From: CANGYM01 sp044235825
GTDB lineage: Bacteria > Pseudomonadota > Alphaproteobacteria > JAJTHO01 > CANGYM01
Assembly (NCBI GenBank): GCA_044235825.1
Contig: JBIIHL010000017.1
Coordinates: forward strand, 1 to 29,302
Length of the DNA stretch: 29,302 nt
Direction: 5' to 3'
Shown here piece by piece: positions 8,188 to 16,361 of the stretch; within the stretch, counting starts at the first letter, position 1; each line of letters opens with the position of its first letter. A program made the position numbers and the translations under genes. A model generated the notes under the pieces. The model did no database searches, was not told the DNA's origin, and saw only the letters and a list, made by a program, of their open reading frames with translations.

Positions 8188-9777
8188 ATGCTTCAAATAA
8201 AAACTTTTTTTTCAGATTCCATGGATAGAAAAATGGGCCATGTCATGGCCATCAGTGGCAACCGCCTTAACGCCGTGCTTTCCATCGGTGCTGATATCCC
8301 CTTGACCACCGGACTTTTTGTCATTTTACAATCCGGAACCAAAGCCCACCTAGGCGTCATAACCAAACTGGATGTCAGAGAACAAGGGGATATTTTCGTC
8401 ACCATCCTCACCAAAGGGGAAATATTTTATAGCCCAACGGGAAAAATCAATTTTAAAAAGGGCAACTCCTCCCCTGTGATCATCGGGGCGGATGTCCTTT
8501 TGGCCACGGATGATGATTTGCTCTCCATCTTTGCAGACATTGACGAGCCCTATATAACAATGGGGACCATCAGCAAAACAAACAATGTTCCTGCCAAAAT
8601 TCTCATCAATCCTTTTTTGGGGGGAAATTTTGGCATTTTTGGCAACAGGGGCAGTGGAAAATCCAACACGGTGTCCCTTTTGATGCATAAAATTTTTGAT
8701 GTCATGCCAAATGCGCATTGTCTTTTGTTTGACCCCCACGGGGAATACGAAGCGGCCTTTAACGGCAAGGCCCATGTCATTCACCAAGACAATTTTGTTT
8801 TGCCCTACTGGCTTTTGAATTCTGAGGAAATCAAACACATTTATCTGGACCCCCAGTCCCAGACACTCCATTTAGAAGAAGAGGTTCTCTCTGAAATTGT
8901 CACCCAAGCCCGTCACCGTTATGCCACGCAGCTGGAAAAAGAAACCTCTCGCATTACGGTGGATTCCCCCGTCCCCTACCGCATGGGGGATTTGATTGAC
9001 ATTTTGGATGAACGGCTGGGGTCCCTCAGCGAATCCATAAAAGTTTCTATACTGCGCCGTTTGCGTCAGAGAATCCTGTCCGTACGCGGGGATATCCGTT
9101 ATAAATTTTTGTTTCCCAAAATGGGGGCCAATCAGGACCTTCACCACATTTTAACAGATCTTTTGCGGATTCCCGTGGCTGGGAAGCCTTTGACAGTGAT
9201 TAACACCTCCGGCATGGTGCTGGATATTGCCCAGGTTGTGGTGTCCACCATCACGCGCCTTGTTTTCGATTTTTTACAGTGGGCCCGTGATCTTCATATG
9301 CCCGTTTTGATGATCATGGATGAAGCCCAGCGGTATTTGGGGGAGGATAAAAGCCGTTTTTCCAAAACCACCCAACATCTGTGGGAACAAATCGCCATGG
9401 AAGGGCGAAAATTCGGCATCAGTCTGGGGGTTGTGACCCAGATTCCTTCCAACTTGCCCCCCTCGATTCTTTCCCAGCTGGGCACCGTCATGGTTAAAAA
9501 AATAAACAGCGAAGGGGAAATTGCCCTCTTGGCCCGCTACGTTGGGGATATGCCCCTTGAAATCGGGGAATCCTTTGGTGGCTTTTCCCTCGATGAAGTC
9601 TACATCGCCGGCGATGGGGTCCGAAACCCCATGACCATGAAATGCGACCCCCTCAGCGAAGAAAAAAGACCCAAAAGCAAAGGGGGGGACTTTTTAAAAA
9701 ACTGGTCCAAAGACACCCACGACCAAGACATTGTGAACGCCGGCTTGGCCTCTTGGTGTGATTACAGACCTGAATAA
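8188..9777 (+). CDS. HerA/FtsK-type P-loop ATPase with HAS-barrel
   Basis: 529-residue hexameric-type ATPase of the HerA-FtsK superfamily. The N-terminal ~120 residues look like the HAS-barrel (GHVMAISGNRLNAVLS, FVILQSGTKAHLGVITKL). Walker A is GNRGSGKS at 152-159, Walker B is VLMIMDEAQ around 373-381, and a GVVTQIPSNLP segment matches the sensor region. Archaeal HerA works with the NurA nuclease in DNA end resection; bacterial relatives also serve in phage defence with SIR2, DUF4297 or other effectors. No nuclease or effector gene is adjacent. No clear ribosome-binding site marks the ATG at 8188; in-frame ATGs at 8221 and 8233 are alternatives. Fold is firm, role unknown. Confidence 0.88.
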   Translation: MLQIKTFFSDSMDRKMGHVMAISGNRLNAVLSIGADIPLTTGLFVILQSGTKAHLGVITKLDVREQGDIFVTILTKGEIFYSPTGKINFKKGNSSPVIIGADVLLATDDDLLSIFADIDEPYITMGTISKTNNVPAKILINPFLGGNFGIFGNRGSGKSNTVSLLMHKIFDVMPNAHCLLFDPHGEYEAAFNGKAHVIHQDNFVLPYWLLNSEEIKHIYLDPQSQTLHLEEEVLSEIVTQARHRYATQLEKETSRITVDSPVPYRMGDLIDILDERLGSLSESIKVSILRRLRQRILSVRGDIRYKFLFPKMGANQDLHHILTDLLRIPVAGKPLTVINTSGMVLDIAQVVVSTITRLVFDFLQWARDLHMPVLMIMDEAQRYLGEDKSRFSKTTQHLWEQIAMEGRKFGISLGVVTQIPSNLPPSILSQLGTVMVKKINSEGEIALLARYVGDMPLEIGESFGGFSLDEVYIAGDGVRNPMTMKCDPLSEEKRPKSKGGDFLKNWSKDTHDQDIVNAGLASWCDYRPE

Positions 9778-9903
9778 ATCGGGACTTACGCATAACCCTC
9801 GTCATTGCATGCACAGCGAAGCAATCCAGAAATGCCACGAGCGAAAAAACTGGATTGCCACGCCTCCTGCGGAGGCTCGCAATTGTGCGTAAGTCCTGTA
9901 AAT
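9775..9903. mobile_element. 119-bp MITE-like element with 16-bp TIRs and 5-bp direct repeat
   Basis: The element runs from 9780 to 9898. Its ends are CGGGACTTACGCATAA and, inverted, CAGGACTTACGCACAA: 16 bp with two mismatches. It is flanked by the direct repeat TAAAT at 9775-9779 and 9899-9903, consistent with a target-site duplication. Inside are a second inverted pair (GAAGCAATCCAG at 9818-9829 against CTGGATTGCC at 9850-9859) and a hairpin CCTCCTGCGGAGG (9863-9875). It has no coding capacity, so any movement would need a transposase in trans. The left duplication holds the herA stop codon and the right one touches the sulfate-binding-protein stop. Confidence 0.75.
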
Positions 9904-10898
9904 TATTGTTTTGTGATCTGATCGAAAATCCCACCATCATCAAAGTGCTGTTTTTGGGCCGCTTTCCATCCGCCAAAATCCTGAATGCTCATCAGGGTTA
10001 ACACAGGAAACACCCCTTGAAACGCTTTGGCAACTTCGGGATCGCGGGGACGATAAAAATGCTTGGCGGCCAAACGCTGCGCCTCTGGCGTATACAGCGT
10101 TTCCAAATAGGCCTTTGCCACGGCCAGCGTGCCCTTTTTTTCCGCCACTTTATCCACAACCGCCACAGGGGGCTCTGCAGAAATGCTGATGGACGGCACA
10201 ACCATATCAAACTGGTCTTTGCCAAATTCCTGAACCGCTAAAAAGGCCTCGTTTTCCCATGTCAGCAAAACATCCCCAATCCCGCGCTGAACAAAGGTTG
10301 TGGTGGACCCCCGCGCCCCCGTATCCAAAACAGGCACCTGGGCAAACAGTTTTTTGACAAAATCCCGCGCCTTGGCCTCGTCCCCTTTATAGGTTTTTAG
10401 GGCATAGCCATAAGCAGCCAAATAATTCCACCGCGCCCCGCCGGATGTTTTGGGGTTGGGGGTAATAACCTGAATGCCAGGACGGGTCAAATCCCCCCAA
10501 TCCTTAATCCCTTTGGGATTACCCTTGCGCACCAAAAACACAATGGTGGATGTGTAGGGGGTGCTGTGATGGGGCAAACGCTCTTGCCAGTTCACCGGCA
10601 GCAATCCCCCTTTTTCCGCAATCACATCAATGTCATAGGCCAGTGCCAACGTCACAACATCCGCCCGCAAACCATCCATCACCGCCCGCGCTTGCTTTCC
10701 AGAACCGCCGTGGGATTGTTTAATCTCAATCTCTTCCCCCGTTTTGTCTTTCCAGAGTTTGGAAAACAACACGTTATAATCCGCATAAAATTCCCGCGTG
10801 GGATCATAGGAAACGTTTAAAATTTCCTTGGTCTCCTCTGCCACACTCGGGGCAGAAAAAGCCAGAACAAACGCCAACATTATAAAAAAGAAACGCAT
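9903..10898 (-). CDS. sbp: Sulfate ABC transporter substrate-binding protein
   Basis: Periplasmic receptor that delivers sulfate (or thiosulfate) to an ABC importer. 331 residues. A signal peptide covers 1-20 (hydrophobic core FFFIMLAFVLAFSA, cleavage after PSVA). Family signatures include LNVSYDPTREFY, HGGSGKQARAV, ADVVTLALAYDID, NPKTSGGARWNYLAAYGYAL and TTFVQRGIGDVLLTWENEA. A strong AAGGAG site precedes the ATG. The permease and ATPase genes (cysTWA) are not in the window. It follows an Rrf2 regulator gene by about 54 bp on the same strand, suggesting linked control. Sbp and CysP cannot be told apart here. Confidence 0.92.
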   Translation of the reverse strand: MRFFFIMLAFVLAFSAPSVAEETKEILNVSYDPTREFYADYNVLFSKLWKDKTGEEIEIKQSHGGSGKQARAVMDGLRADVVTLALAYDIDVIAEKGGLLPVNWQERLPHHSTPYTSTIVFLVRKGNPKGIKDWGDLTRPGIQVITPNPKTSGGARWNYLAAYGYALKTYKGDEAKARDFVKKLFAQVPVLDTGARGSTTTFVQRGIGDVLLTWENEAFLAVQEFGKDQFDMVVPSISISAEPPVAVVDKVAEKKGTLAVAKAYLETLYTPEAQRLAAKHFYRPRDPEVAKAFQGVFPVLTLMSIQDFGGWKAAQKQHFDDGGIFDQITKQ

Positions 10899-10952
10899 TC
10901 TAAAAACTCCTTGTTCGTGTTTGATTTTCTTGTAAAAGTTTTTTATGCCCCA

Positions 10953-11402
10953 TCATGGATCCGATAGGGTCTTCAGCGGCAGAGCCTCTAAATCCAAATG
11001 GGCCAAGCTTTTCAGGGATAGGGTGTCAAGGACGTTGGAAATGGCCTCGCGCACACCCAGCATCACATAACGGATTTTACAGGTGGCTTCATCCTCGCAG
11101 TCATCACACCGACGATACGCCGTCACACTGGCGCACGGCACGGGGGCCAGCATCCCGTCAATCATGCGGACAATATCCCCCAAAGACAGCTCTTCTGCCG
11201 GCCGCACCAAAAAATACCCCCCAAAAATCCCCCGCTTGCTGTCCACCACACCGTGATGCCGCAGTTCCTGCAGGATATTGTCCAAAAATTTTGACGGGGC
11301 GTTGGCTTTCTCGGCAATGACTTTGCTAGAGAGCATTTTTTTTTCATTCTGGGTCATGACCATCAGGGCGCGAAGCGCGTACTTGGCCTTCATGGATAAC
11401 AT
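10953..11402 (-). CDS. Rrf2-family transcriptional regulator with cysteine cluster
   Basis: 149 residues from the ATG at 11402; a TTG at 11432 would add ten, and an ATG at 11393 is also possible. The winged-helix N-terminus is typical of Rrf2 (MKAKYALRALMVMTQ, PSKFLDNILQELRHHGVVDSKRGIFGGY, LSLGDIVRMIDG). Four cysteines follow in the pattern C-x8-C-x2-C-x5-C (PCASVTAYRRCDDCEDEATCKIR), which differs from the C-x5-C-x5-C spacing of IscR but could hold an Fe-S cluster. Its position before a sulfate-binding-protein gene suggests control of sulfur uptake, in the manner of CymR-type Rrf2 proteins. That role is inference. Confidence 0.88.
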   Translation of the reverse strand: MLSMKAKYALRALMVMTQNEKKMLSSKVIAEKANAPSKFLDNILQELRHHGVVDSKRGIFGGYFLVRPAEELSLGDIVRMIDGMLAPVPCASVTAYRRCDDCEDEATCKIRYVMLGVREAISNVLDTLSLKSLAHLDLEALPLKTLSDP

Positions 11403-11436
11403 GTCATACCGCCCGTTTTTAATTCTAAACAAAATA

Positions 11437-11467
11437 AGTATACTATTATTCTGGGCAGGTCAACCTG
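11437..11467 (-). promoter_or_regulatory. Candidate promoter and operator of the rrf2-sbp operon
   Basis: Reading the minus strand, TTGACC (11463-11458) is followed after 15 bp by TATACT (11442-11437), 35 bp before the rrf2 ATG. The -35 box lies in an inverted repeat, CAGGT-2-ACCTG (11456-11467), and the -10 sits in an AT-rich partial dyad around GTATAC. This fits an autoregulated Rrf2 promoter. The 15-bp spacer is shorter than ideal. Confidence 0.45.
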
Positions 11468-11492
11468 AAAAAAAATCAATACCCTCTAACGC

Positions 11493-13220
11493 TTACATCG
11501 TCTCTTTTAATTCCACCCCCAACACATCCAACGCGCCATGCAGAACATTTTGCATGGCGGTAATCAAAACCAGACGGGCCGCTGTCAAATCGGGATCTTC
11601 CGGTGCCAAAAAACGCAAAGCATGCTGACTGCTGCCCAAATGCCACAAATAATGAAAGGCATGGGCCAGATCCATCAGATAAAACACAATGCGGTGGGGC
11701 TCTTGGTGGACCGTTGCCAGTTCCAGCGTGCGGGGCCACAGGGCCATGGTCTGAATCAACGCCTGATCCTCGGGCAGCAATCGGGTCAAATCCGCCTGAT
11801 CCATCAGGGTTTTCAGCCCCTCTGGCGTCACATCCAACGTGGTTAGGGCATGCCGCATGATGGAACAGGTTCTGGCATAGGCGTACTGGATATAAAAAAC
11901 GGGATTATCCTTGCTCTGCTCGAACACCCGATCCACATCAAAATCAAAGGCCACATCGTTACGCCGCGTCAACATCATCAAACGCAACACATCTTTGCCC
12001 ACGCGATCCACAACATCCCGCGCGGTGACAAAGGTGCCCGCCCGTTTGGACATTTTCAGCTCTTCCCCATTTTTTTTCAGGGCCACCATCTGACACAGCT
12101 TGACGGTCAAAACGACCTCTCCCCCCGACAGGGCCTGAACCGCCGCGCTCAACCGTTTCACATAGCCCCCGTGGTCCGCCCCCAGAACATTGATCAACAA
12201 TCCCGCGCCCCGCTGGATTTTATCGGCGTGATACGCCAGATCACTGGCAAAATAGGTCCAACTGCCATCCTGTTTTTGCAGCGCCCGATCCACATCATCC
12301 CCAAAACGGGTGGAAAAAAACAAACGCTGGGGGCGGGGGTGCCAGTCTTCATCCTCTTGCCCCTTGGGCGGGGGCAGGGTGCCCATGCCGATGTGGCCCA
12401 TGGCCTCCAATCGCTCCAAAACCTCAGGAATGCGGGATTGCAGGCTGGCCTCGGATGTAAAACGATCAAAAGCAATGCCCAAAACGGCCAAATCGTCCCG
12501 AATCTCCGCCATCATGGCCGCCACCGCTTTGTTGCGAAAGGCCGGCAACCAAACATCCTCACCAACGGTTAACCAGCAATCACCGTCCTGATCCCGAAGG
12601 GCGCGGGCGGCATCAATGACATACTCCCCTGGGTACAGACCCGCGGGCACATCCCCCACCGCCGGATCATACACCTGACGATACCGATGATATAATGAGC
12701 GGGCCAGCACGTCGATTTGCGCCCCCGCATCGTTGATATAGTATTCCTTGGTCACGCCATACCCCATCACCGTGAACAAACGGGCCAAAACATCCCCAAA
12801 CACCCCCCCCCGCACATGCCCCACGTGCATGGGGCCGGTGGGGTTGGCAGAGACATATTCCACAATCACCGGCATCCCCTGACCCAAATTCTGGGCGCCG
12901 TAACGGGGGCCGGCCTGATGAATACGCCGCAGTTCTTCCTGCCAAAACTGTGGTGTCACCCGCAGGTTAATAAACCCGGGCCCCGCCACATCGGCCTGCG
13001 CGATATAGGGCAAATCGTTTAGGGACGGCAAAAACGCCGCCGCCACATCCCGCGGATTTTTTTTCATGCCCCCCGCCAAAACCATGGCGATGTTGGTGGC
13101 CACATCCCCATGCTTGGGGTCTTTGCAGGGCTCCACCACAAAAGCAACCGCACCCGCCTCTGGAAAAAGCACGTTGATAATGGCAGAAAGGTCCGCCCTC
13201 AGCTGGTGAAACAATGTCAT
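11493..13220 (-). CDS. argS: Arginyl-tRNA synthetase
   Basis: Charges tRNA-Arg. 575 residues from the ATG at 13220; the frame stays open upstream to 13316 but the family N-terminus starts at MTLFHQLRADL. The class I core shows VEYVSANPTGPMHVGHVRG with the HVGH motif at 132-135, and LKMSKRAGTFV as the KMSKS loop near residue 387. The N-terminal Add-1 domain and the C-terminal DALR anticodon-binding domain (from about YIQYAYARTCSIMRH onward) are present. Length is normal. The downstream gene on the same strand is rrf2, about 90 bp away with its own promoter. Confidence 0.97.
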   Translation of the reverse strand: MTLFHQLRADLSAIINVLFPEAGAVAFVVEPCKDPKHGDVATNIAMVLAGGMKKNPRDVAAAFLPSLNDLPYIAQADVAGPGFINLRVTPQFWQEELRRIHQAGPRYGAQNLGQGMPVIVEYVSANPTGPMHVGHVRGGVFGDVLARLFTVMGYGVTKEYYINDAGAQIDVLARSLYHRYRQVYDPAVGDVPAGLYPGEYVIDAARALRDQDGDCWLTVGEDVWLPAFRNKAVAAMMAEIRDDLAVLGIAFDRFTSEASLQSRIPEVLERLEAMGHIGMGTLPPPKGQEDEDWHPRPQRLFFSTRFGDDVDRALQKQDGSWTYFASDLAYHADKIQRGAGLLINVLGADHGGYVKRLSAAVQALSGGEVVLTVKLCQMVALKKNGEELKMSKRAGTFVTARDVVDRVGKDVLRLMMLTRRNDVAFDFDVDRVFEQSKDNPVFYIQYAYARTCSIMRHALTTLDVTPEGLKTLMDQADLTRLLPEDQALIQTMALWPRTLELATVHQEPHRIVFYLMDLAHAFHYLWHLGSSQHALRFLAPEDPDLTAARLVLITAMQNVLHGALDVLGVELKETM

Positions 13221-13376
13221 GGTGGGTCTTATCCTAAAACAAACAACGCCCCACCCATAGCACACTTTTTGGGGGATTTCCAAGAATGAGGTAAGAGATC
13301 CCGTCCAAAAACACATCCCAAAACACGGGACATTGCGTTCCTTTTAAAGGATAATCCAATGTTTTTAAAGAAAACC

Positions 13377-14399
13377 TCAGGCTTTACTTCCCCAAGGGCC
13401 ATCCGTTTTAGGGCCCTCTGTTTGACCAAGGGGATGCAGAACTGTTTGACTAAGAGGATGCGGAAGATGGGAAGACGATGCCCCCTTTCCCTCGCGCAGA
13501 CGATCAAACACGGTTATGGCTTGGGTGACCATGCTGGCTGCATCGCCGGTATTGGCAGGCAAAAGAACGGTTGTTGATTTTTGGGCCAGTTGTTTAAAGG
13601 CATCCACATATTGTTCGGCAACGCGCAGATTCATAGCCTCGTATCCGCCGGTTTTGCTTATGGAATCTGCGATCAAACGCAACCCCTCCGCCGTGGCAGA
13701 GGCAACCGTCAAAATGGCTTCCCCTTCCCCTTTGGCACGGTTGATTTGATCGGTCAGGGCAGCTTCGGACTTTAACACCACCTCTTGTTTAAACCCTTCG
13801 GCCATGTTGATTTGGGCTTGACGTTTTCCCTCGGATTCCAAAATCTGGGCGCGTTTTTGACGCTCGGCAGCCACCTGCAACTCCATCGCCTGCAAAACAC
13901 TCGACGGGGGCGTAATGTTACGAATTTCATAACGCATACACTGAATACCCCACGTGCTGGCAGCCTGATTGATGGCCTGAACGATGTTCAGGTTCAGGGC
14001 TTCCCTTTCCTCAAACGTTTGATCCATGGTCAGCTTTCCAATTTCGGATCGCATGGTGGTTTGGGCCAACTGCGTAATGGCATAGATAGGATTGGACACG
14101 CCGTACGACGCCGCCACCGGATCCGTCACCCGCAAATACACAATCCCATCCAAAGTCAGGGTCACATTATCCCGCGTAATGGCCGTTTGTTCATGGACGT
14201 CATAGGCGGTTTCTTTCAGCGAATGCTGATACGCCACCCTGTGAATATACGGCACCAGCAGATTCATGCCAGCCTCTAATTTCCTGTCATACCGACCCAA
14301 ATGCTCGACAATCCATGCCTGTTGCTGGGGAACAATTTTAATCCCTTTCCAAAGGGTCAGCATCACCAGAAAAAGTATTAAACCTAAAAACAGAGTCAT
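13377..14399 (-). CDS. SPFH/stomatin-like membrane protein
   Basis: 340 residues. An N-terminal hydrophobic anchor (1-19) precedes an SPFH/band-7 domain (IVPQQQAWIVEHLGRYDRKLEAGMNLLVPY...), followed by a long helical region rich in A/E/K/Q (MELQVAAERQKRAQILESEGKRQAQ). These proteins form large oligomeric assemblies on the inner membrane. It follows nfeD by 14 bp, and its AAGGAG site overlaps the nfeD stop codon, indicating translational coupling. SPFH and NfeD genes are classic partners (QmcA/YbbK with YbbJ). The last ~40 residues are proline- and serine-rich and unlike the conserved core. Confidence 0.93.
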   Translation of the reverse strand: MTLFLGLILFLVMLTLWKGIKIVPQQQAWIVEHLGRYDRKLEAGMNLLVPYIHRVAYQHSLKETAYDVHEQTAITRDNVTLTLDGIVYLRVTDPVAASYGVSNPIYAITQLAQTTMRSEIGKLTMDQTFEEREALNLNIVQAINQAASTWGIQCMRYEIRNITPPSSVLQAMELQVAAERQKRAQILESEGKRQAQINMAEGFKQEVVLKSEAALTDQINRAKGEGEAILTVASATAEGLRLIADSISKTGGYEAMNLRVAEQYVDAFKQLAQKSTTVLLPANTGDAASMVTQAITVFDRLREGKGASSSHLPHPLSQTVLHPLGQTEGPKTDGPWGSKA

Positions 14400-14413
14400 G
14401 ATGGGGGATCTCC

Positions 14414-14908
14414 TTAAACGTTGGTGTGATGGTGGGATGCGGGGGATTTAACAATCAGGGTATTCCCCTCAACAATGGCAATGACGGCCAAAGACCCGAC
14501 AGGCAGGGCATCCTGCATGTCTTCTGGGGCCAGACGGGCATTCATCACGGTGCCGGACCACAGAACCTGACCCATGCGCTCTTTGGTCAGATCCGATCCG
14601 GTGATGGTGACCTCTTGGCCAATCATATCGTTGTAAGTCTGGGAAGACCCCGATGACAAACGCCACTTTTTCATGGGTTTCCATAAAACAGCGGCCCAAA
14701 AGGCCCCAAAGGCCAAAAACCAAACCACCTGTCCCGCCAGAGAAATAGCATACTCAGGAATGTTATACAGCAGCAGCGCCGTGCAAAGGGCGCCAAGGCC
14801 AGCGAACAACAGGCCAATGCCTGGCATCACCGCAAAAATTTCCATGAGAATCAATGCAACACCAAGGAAAAGCCAGAAAATTTCACTGGACAACATATCG
14901 TTTGTCAT
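14414..14908 (-). CDS. NfeD-family membrane protein
   Basis: 164 residues. Three hydrophobic segments (about 8-28, 31-50 and 55-77) precede a soluble OB-fold domain (about 90-155: MIGQEVTITGSDLTKERMGQVLWSGTVMNARL...VIAIVEGNTLIV), the NfeD1b short form without the serine protease domain. It sits directly upstream of the stomatin gene and presumably acts with it in the inner membrane. An AAGAGG box lies 11 bases before the ATG; an internal ATG four codons in is an alternative start. Confidence 0.9.
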   Translation of the reverse strand: MTNDMLSSEIFWLFLGVALILMEIFAVMPGIGLLFAGLGALCTALLLYNIPEYAISLAGQVVWFLAFGAFWAAVLWKPMKKWRLSSGSSQTYNDMIGQEVTITGSDLTKERMGQVLWSGTVMNARLAPEDMQDALPVGSLAVIAIVEGNTLIVKSPASHHHTNV

Positions 14909-14997
14909 GATTTGAAAACCTCTTGGAGATTCCAGTCAATACCCTATAAAAATAAAAAAATCTATAAAATTGGGAAAAGGGGGCAAGCGCCCCCCCT

Positions 14998-16254
14998 CTA
15001 AACCCGCCCCACCCTCGGCTGGGGGGGTTTTTGAAACGCCAGCGCGGTGATGGCCCACACCAGCGCATCCAGACGATCTGGGGATTTGCCCAAACCGGTA
15101 AAGGTGCACATCTGATCCTCCAACGTTGGAAAGGTCCCCACGTGGTGGATTTTTCCCTGTTCATACAGGGCCGCCACCGGTTCCGCCCGCGCGGTTTTGC
15201 CCTTGCTGGCATGAACCGTCTGAATGGGCAGATGGGGGGCGTGGGTGCGCAGGATTTGACTGACCATGGCGCCGCCTTGGTTGGTTTCCGCCACAATACG
15301 ATCGGCTTTGTGGGTTTCATACAGCGACAAAACCTTTTGCGCCCACTGCTCGGGGCTATAGCGGCCAGAGGCATCCTGCAGCACATACCCCCGCCTGCCG
15401 TCCCATCCCGCCACAACAATGCCCGTTTCATCGCTTTTGGCGTGGTGACTGGTGGCCGGATCCACGGCAATAACAATACGCAAAGACGCAGGGTCCACAG
15501 ACGCAATCCGGCAGGATTCCAACATATCCCGCGACCACAACGCCCCCGCCACATCCCGCAGGATTTCCGCAGACAATTCTTGCCGCCCCAAACGGGTGCC
15601 TTCGTAACGCTCTTTCATATACGCCAAAAAGCTGGGGGCCAGATTGTTTGCATTATCAAAGGTGTGCCCCTGAGAAACAATGGCATCTGGTCTGTTGACC
15701 AGTTGCTGCAACAGGGGCAAAGAGCGCGGCGTTGTGGTAATCACACACTGGGGACGGCGACCCAGCCGCAGGGCAAACATCAGATTGTCCCACGTTTCTT
15801 CGTTTTTCCACTTGGCCAGCTCGTCACACCACGCGTGTGTGGCTTGGGGGCCGCGCAGCTGATTGGGCTCCTCCGCCGAAAACAGCTGAGCCTGCGCCCC
15901 GTTGGGCCACGTTACCAAGCGTTTTGACGGTTCATACTGGGGCCGAAACCACGGGGGGGCGCAGCCCAACAGGCCGCTTTCCCCCTCCACCATCACCCCC
16001 CGCCCATCGGCGGCGGTATGAGCGACCAAGGCAATGCGGGCCCTCTTATTTTTCCATGCCATGCGGTTCACCCACTGGGCCCCCGTGCGGGTTTTCCCCC
16101 ACCCCCGACCGGCCAAAATGATCCACAAAAACCAATCCATAGCCTCAGGATTCTGGGCCCTGCGCCCCATCACCCGCCAATCATGATATAACAACGTCAT
16201 TTCCAACGGGGAAAGGGTTTTAAAAAAATCAGCTAAATCATCATTCTTGAACAT
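14998..16254 (-). CDS. GTA/phage terminase large subunit
   Basis: DNA-packaging motor of the gene-transfer-agent type (RcGTA gp2-like), 418 residues. The ATPase domain has Walker A GRGWGKT (49-55) and a Walker B-like HAWCDE (140-145), followed by VITTTPRS. The C-terminal RNase-H-like nuclease domain shows IVIAVDPATS, RIVAETNQGG and the final acidic SPDRLDALVWA. No small subunit, portal or capsid gene is beside it. An AAAGGA site precedes the ATG. The protein appears complete, so it may still be expressed although the cluster around it is not intact. Confidence 0.92.
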   Translation of the reverse strand: MFKNDDLADFFKTLSPLEMTLLYHDWRVMGRRAQNPEAMDWFLWIILAGRGWGKTRTGAQWVNRMAWKNKRARIALVAHTAADGRGVMVEGESGLLGCAPPWFRPQYEPSKRLVTWPNGAQAQLFSAEEPNQLRGPQATHAWCDELAKWKNEETWDNLMFALRLGRRPQCVITTTPRSLPLLQQLVNRPDAIVSQGHTFDNANNLAPSFLAYMKERYEGTRLGRQELSAEILRDVAGALWSRDMLESCRIASVDPASLRIVIAVDPATSHHAKSDETGIVVAGWDGRRGYVLQDASGRYSPEQWAQKVLSLYETHKADRIVAETNQGGAMVSQILRTHAPHLPIQTVHASKGKTARAEPVAALYEQGKIHHVGTFPTLEDQMCTFTGLGKSPDRLDALVWAITALAFQKPPQPRVGRV

Positions 16255-16290
16255 AAAAAATCCTTTTTGAAATCAATACATAAAACGCTC

Positions 16291-16361
16291 CCACTCCCCC
16301 TCGGGGAGGGCATAGAAACGTTCCACTCCCCACTCCCTACTCACTACTCACCAAGCACCCC
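16291..16361. repeat. Heptamer-repeat copy 1, at the end of the tail gene
   Basis: Short copy of the ACTCCCC/ACTCCCT heptamer array (the complement of GGGGAGT/AGGGAGT), with a small CTCCCCCTCGGGGAG palindrome at its left. It fills most of the gap between the terminase start and the tail gene, and abuts the tail gene stop codon at 16362. Confidence 0.7.

Noticed and set aside
11850..12572. Plus-strand ORF of 240 codons
   Set aside because: Antisense shadow of argS; the argS motifs in the other strand are unambiguous.
15031..15927. Plus-strand ORF of 298 codons
   Set aside because: Antisense shadow of the terminase gene, with no motif support.
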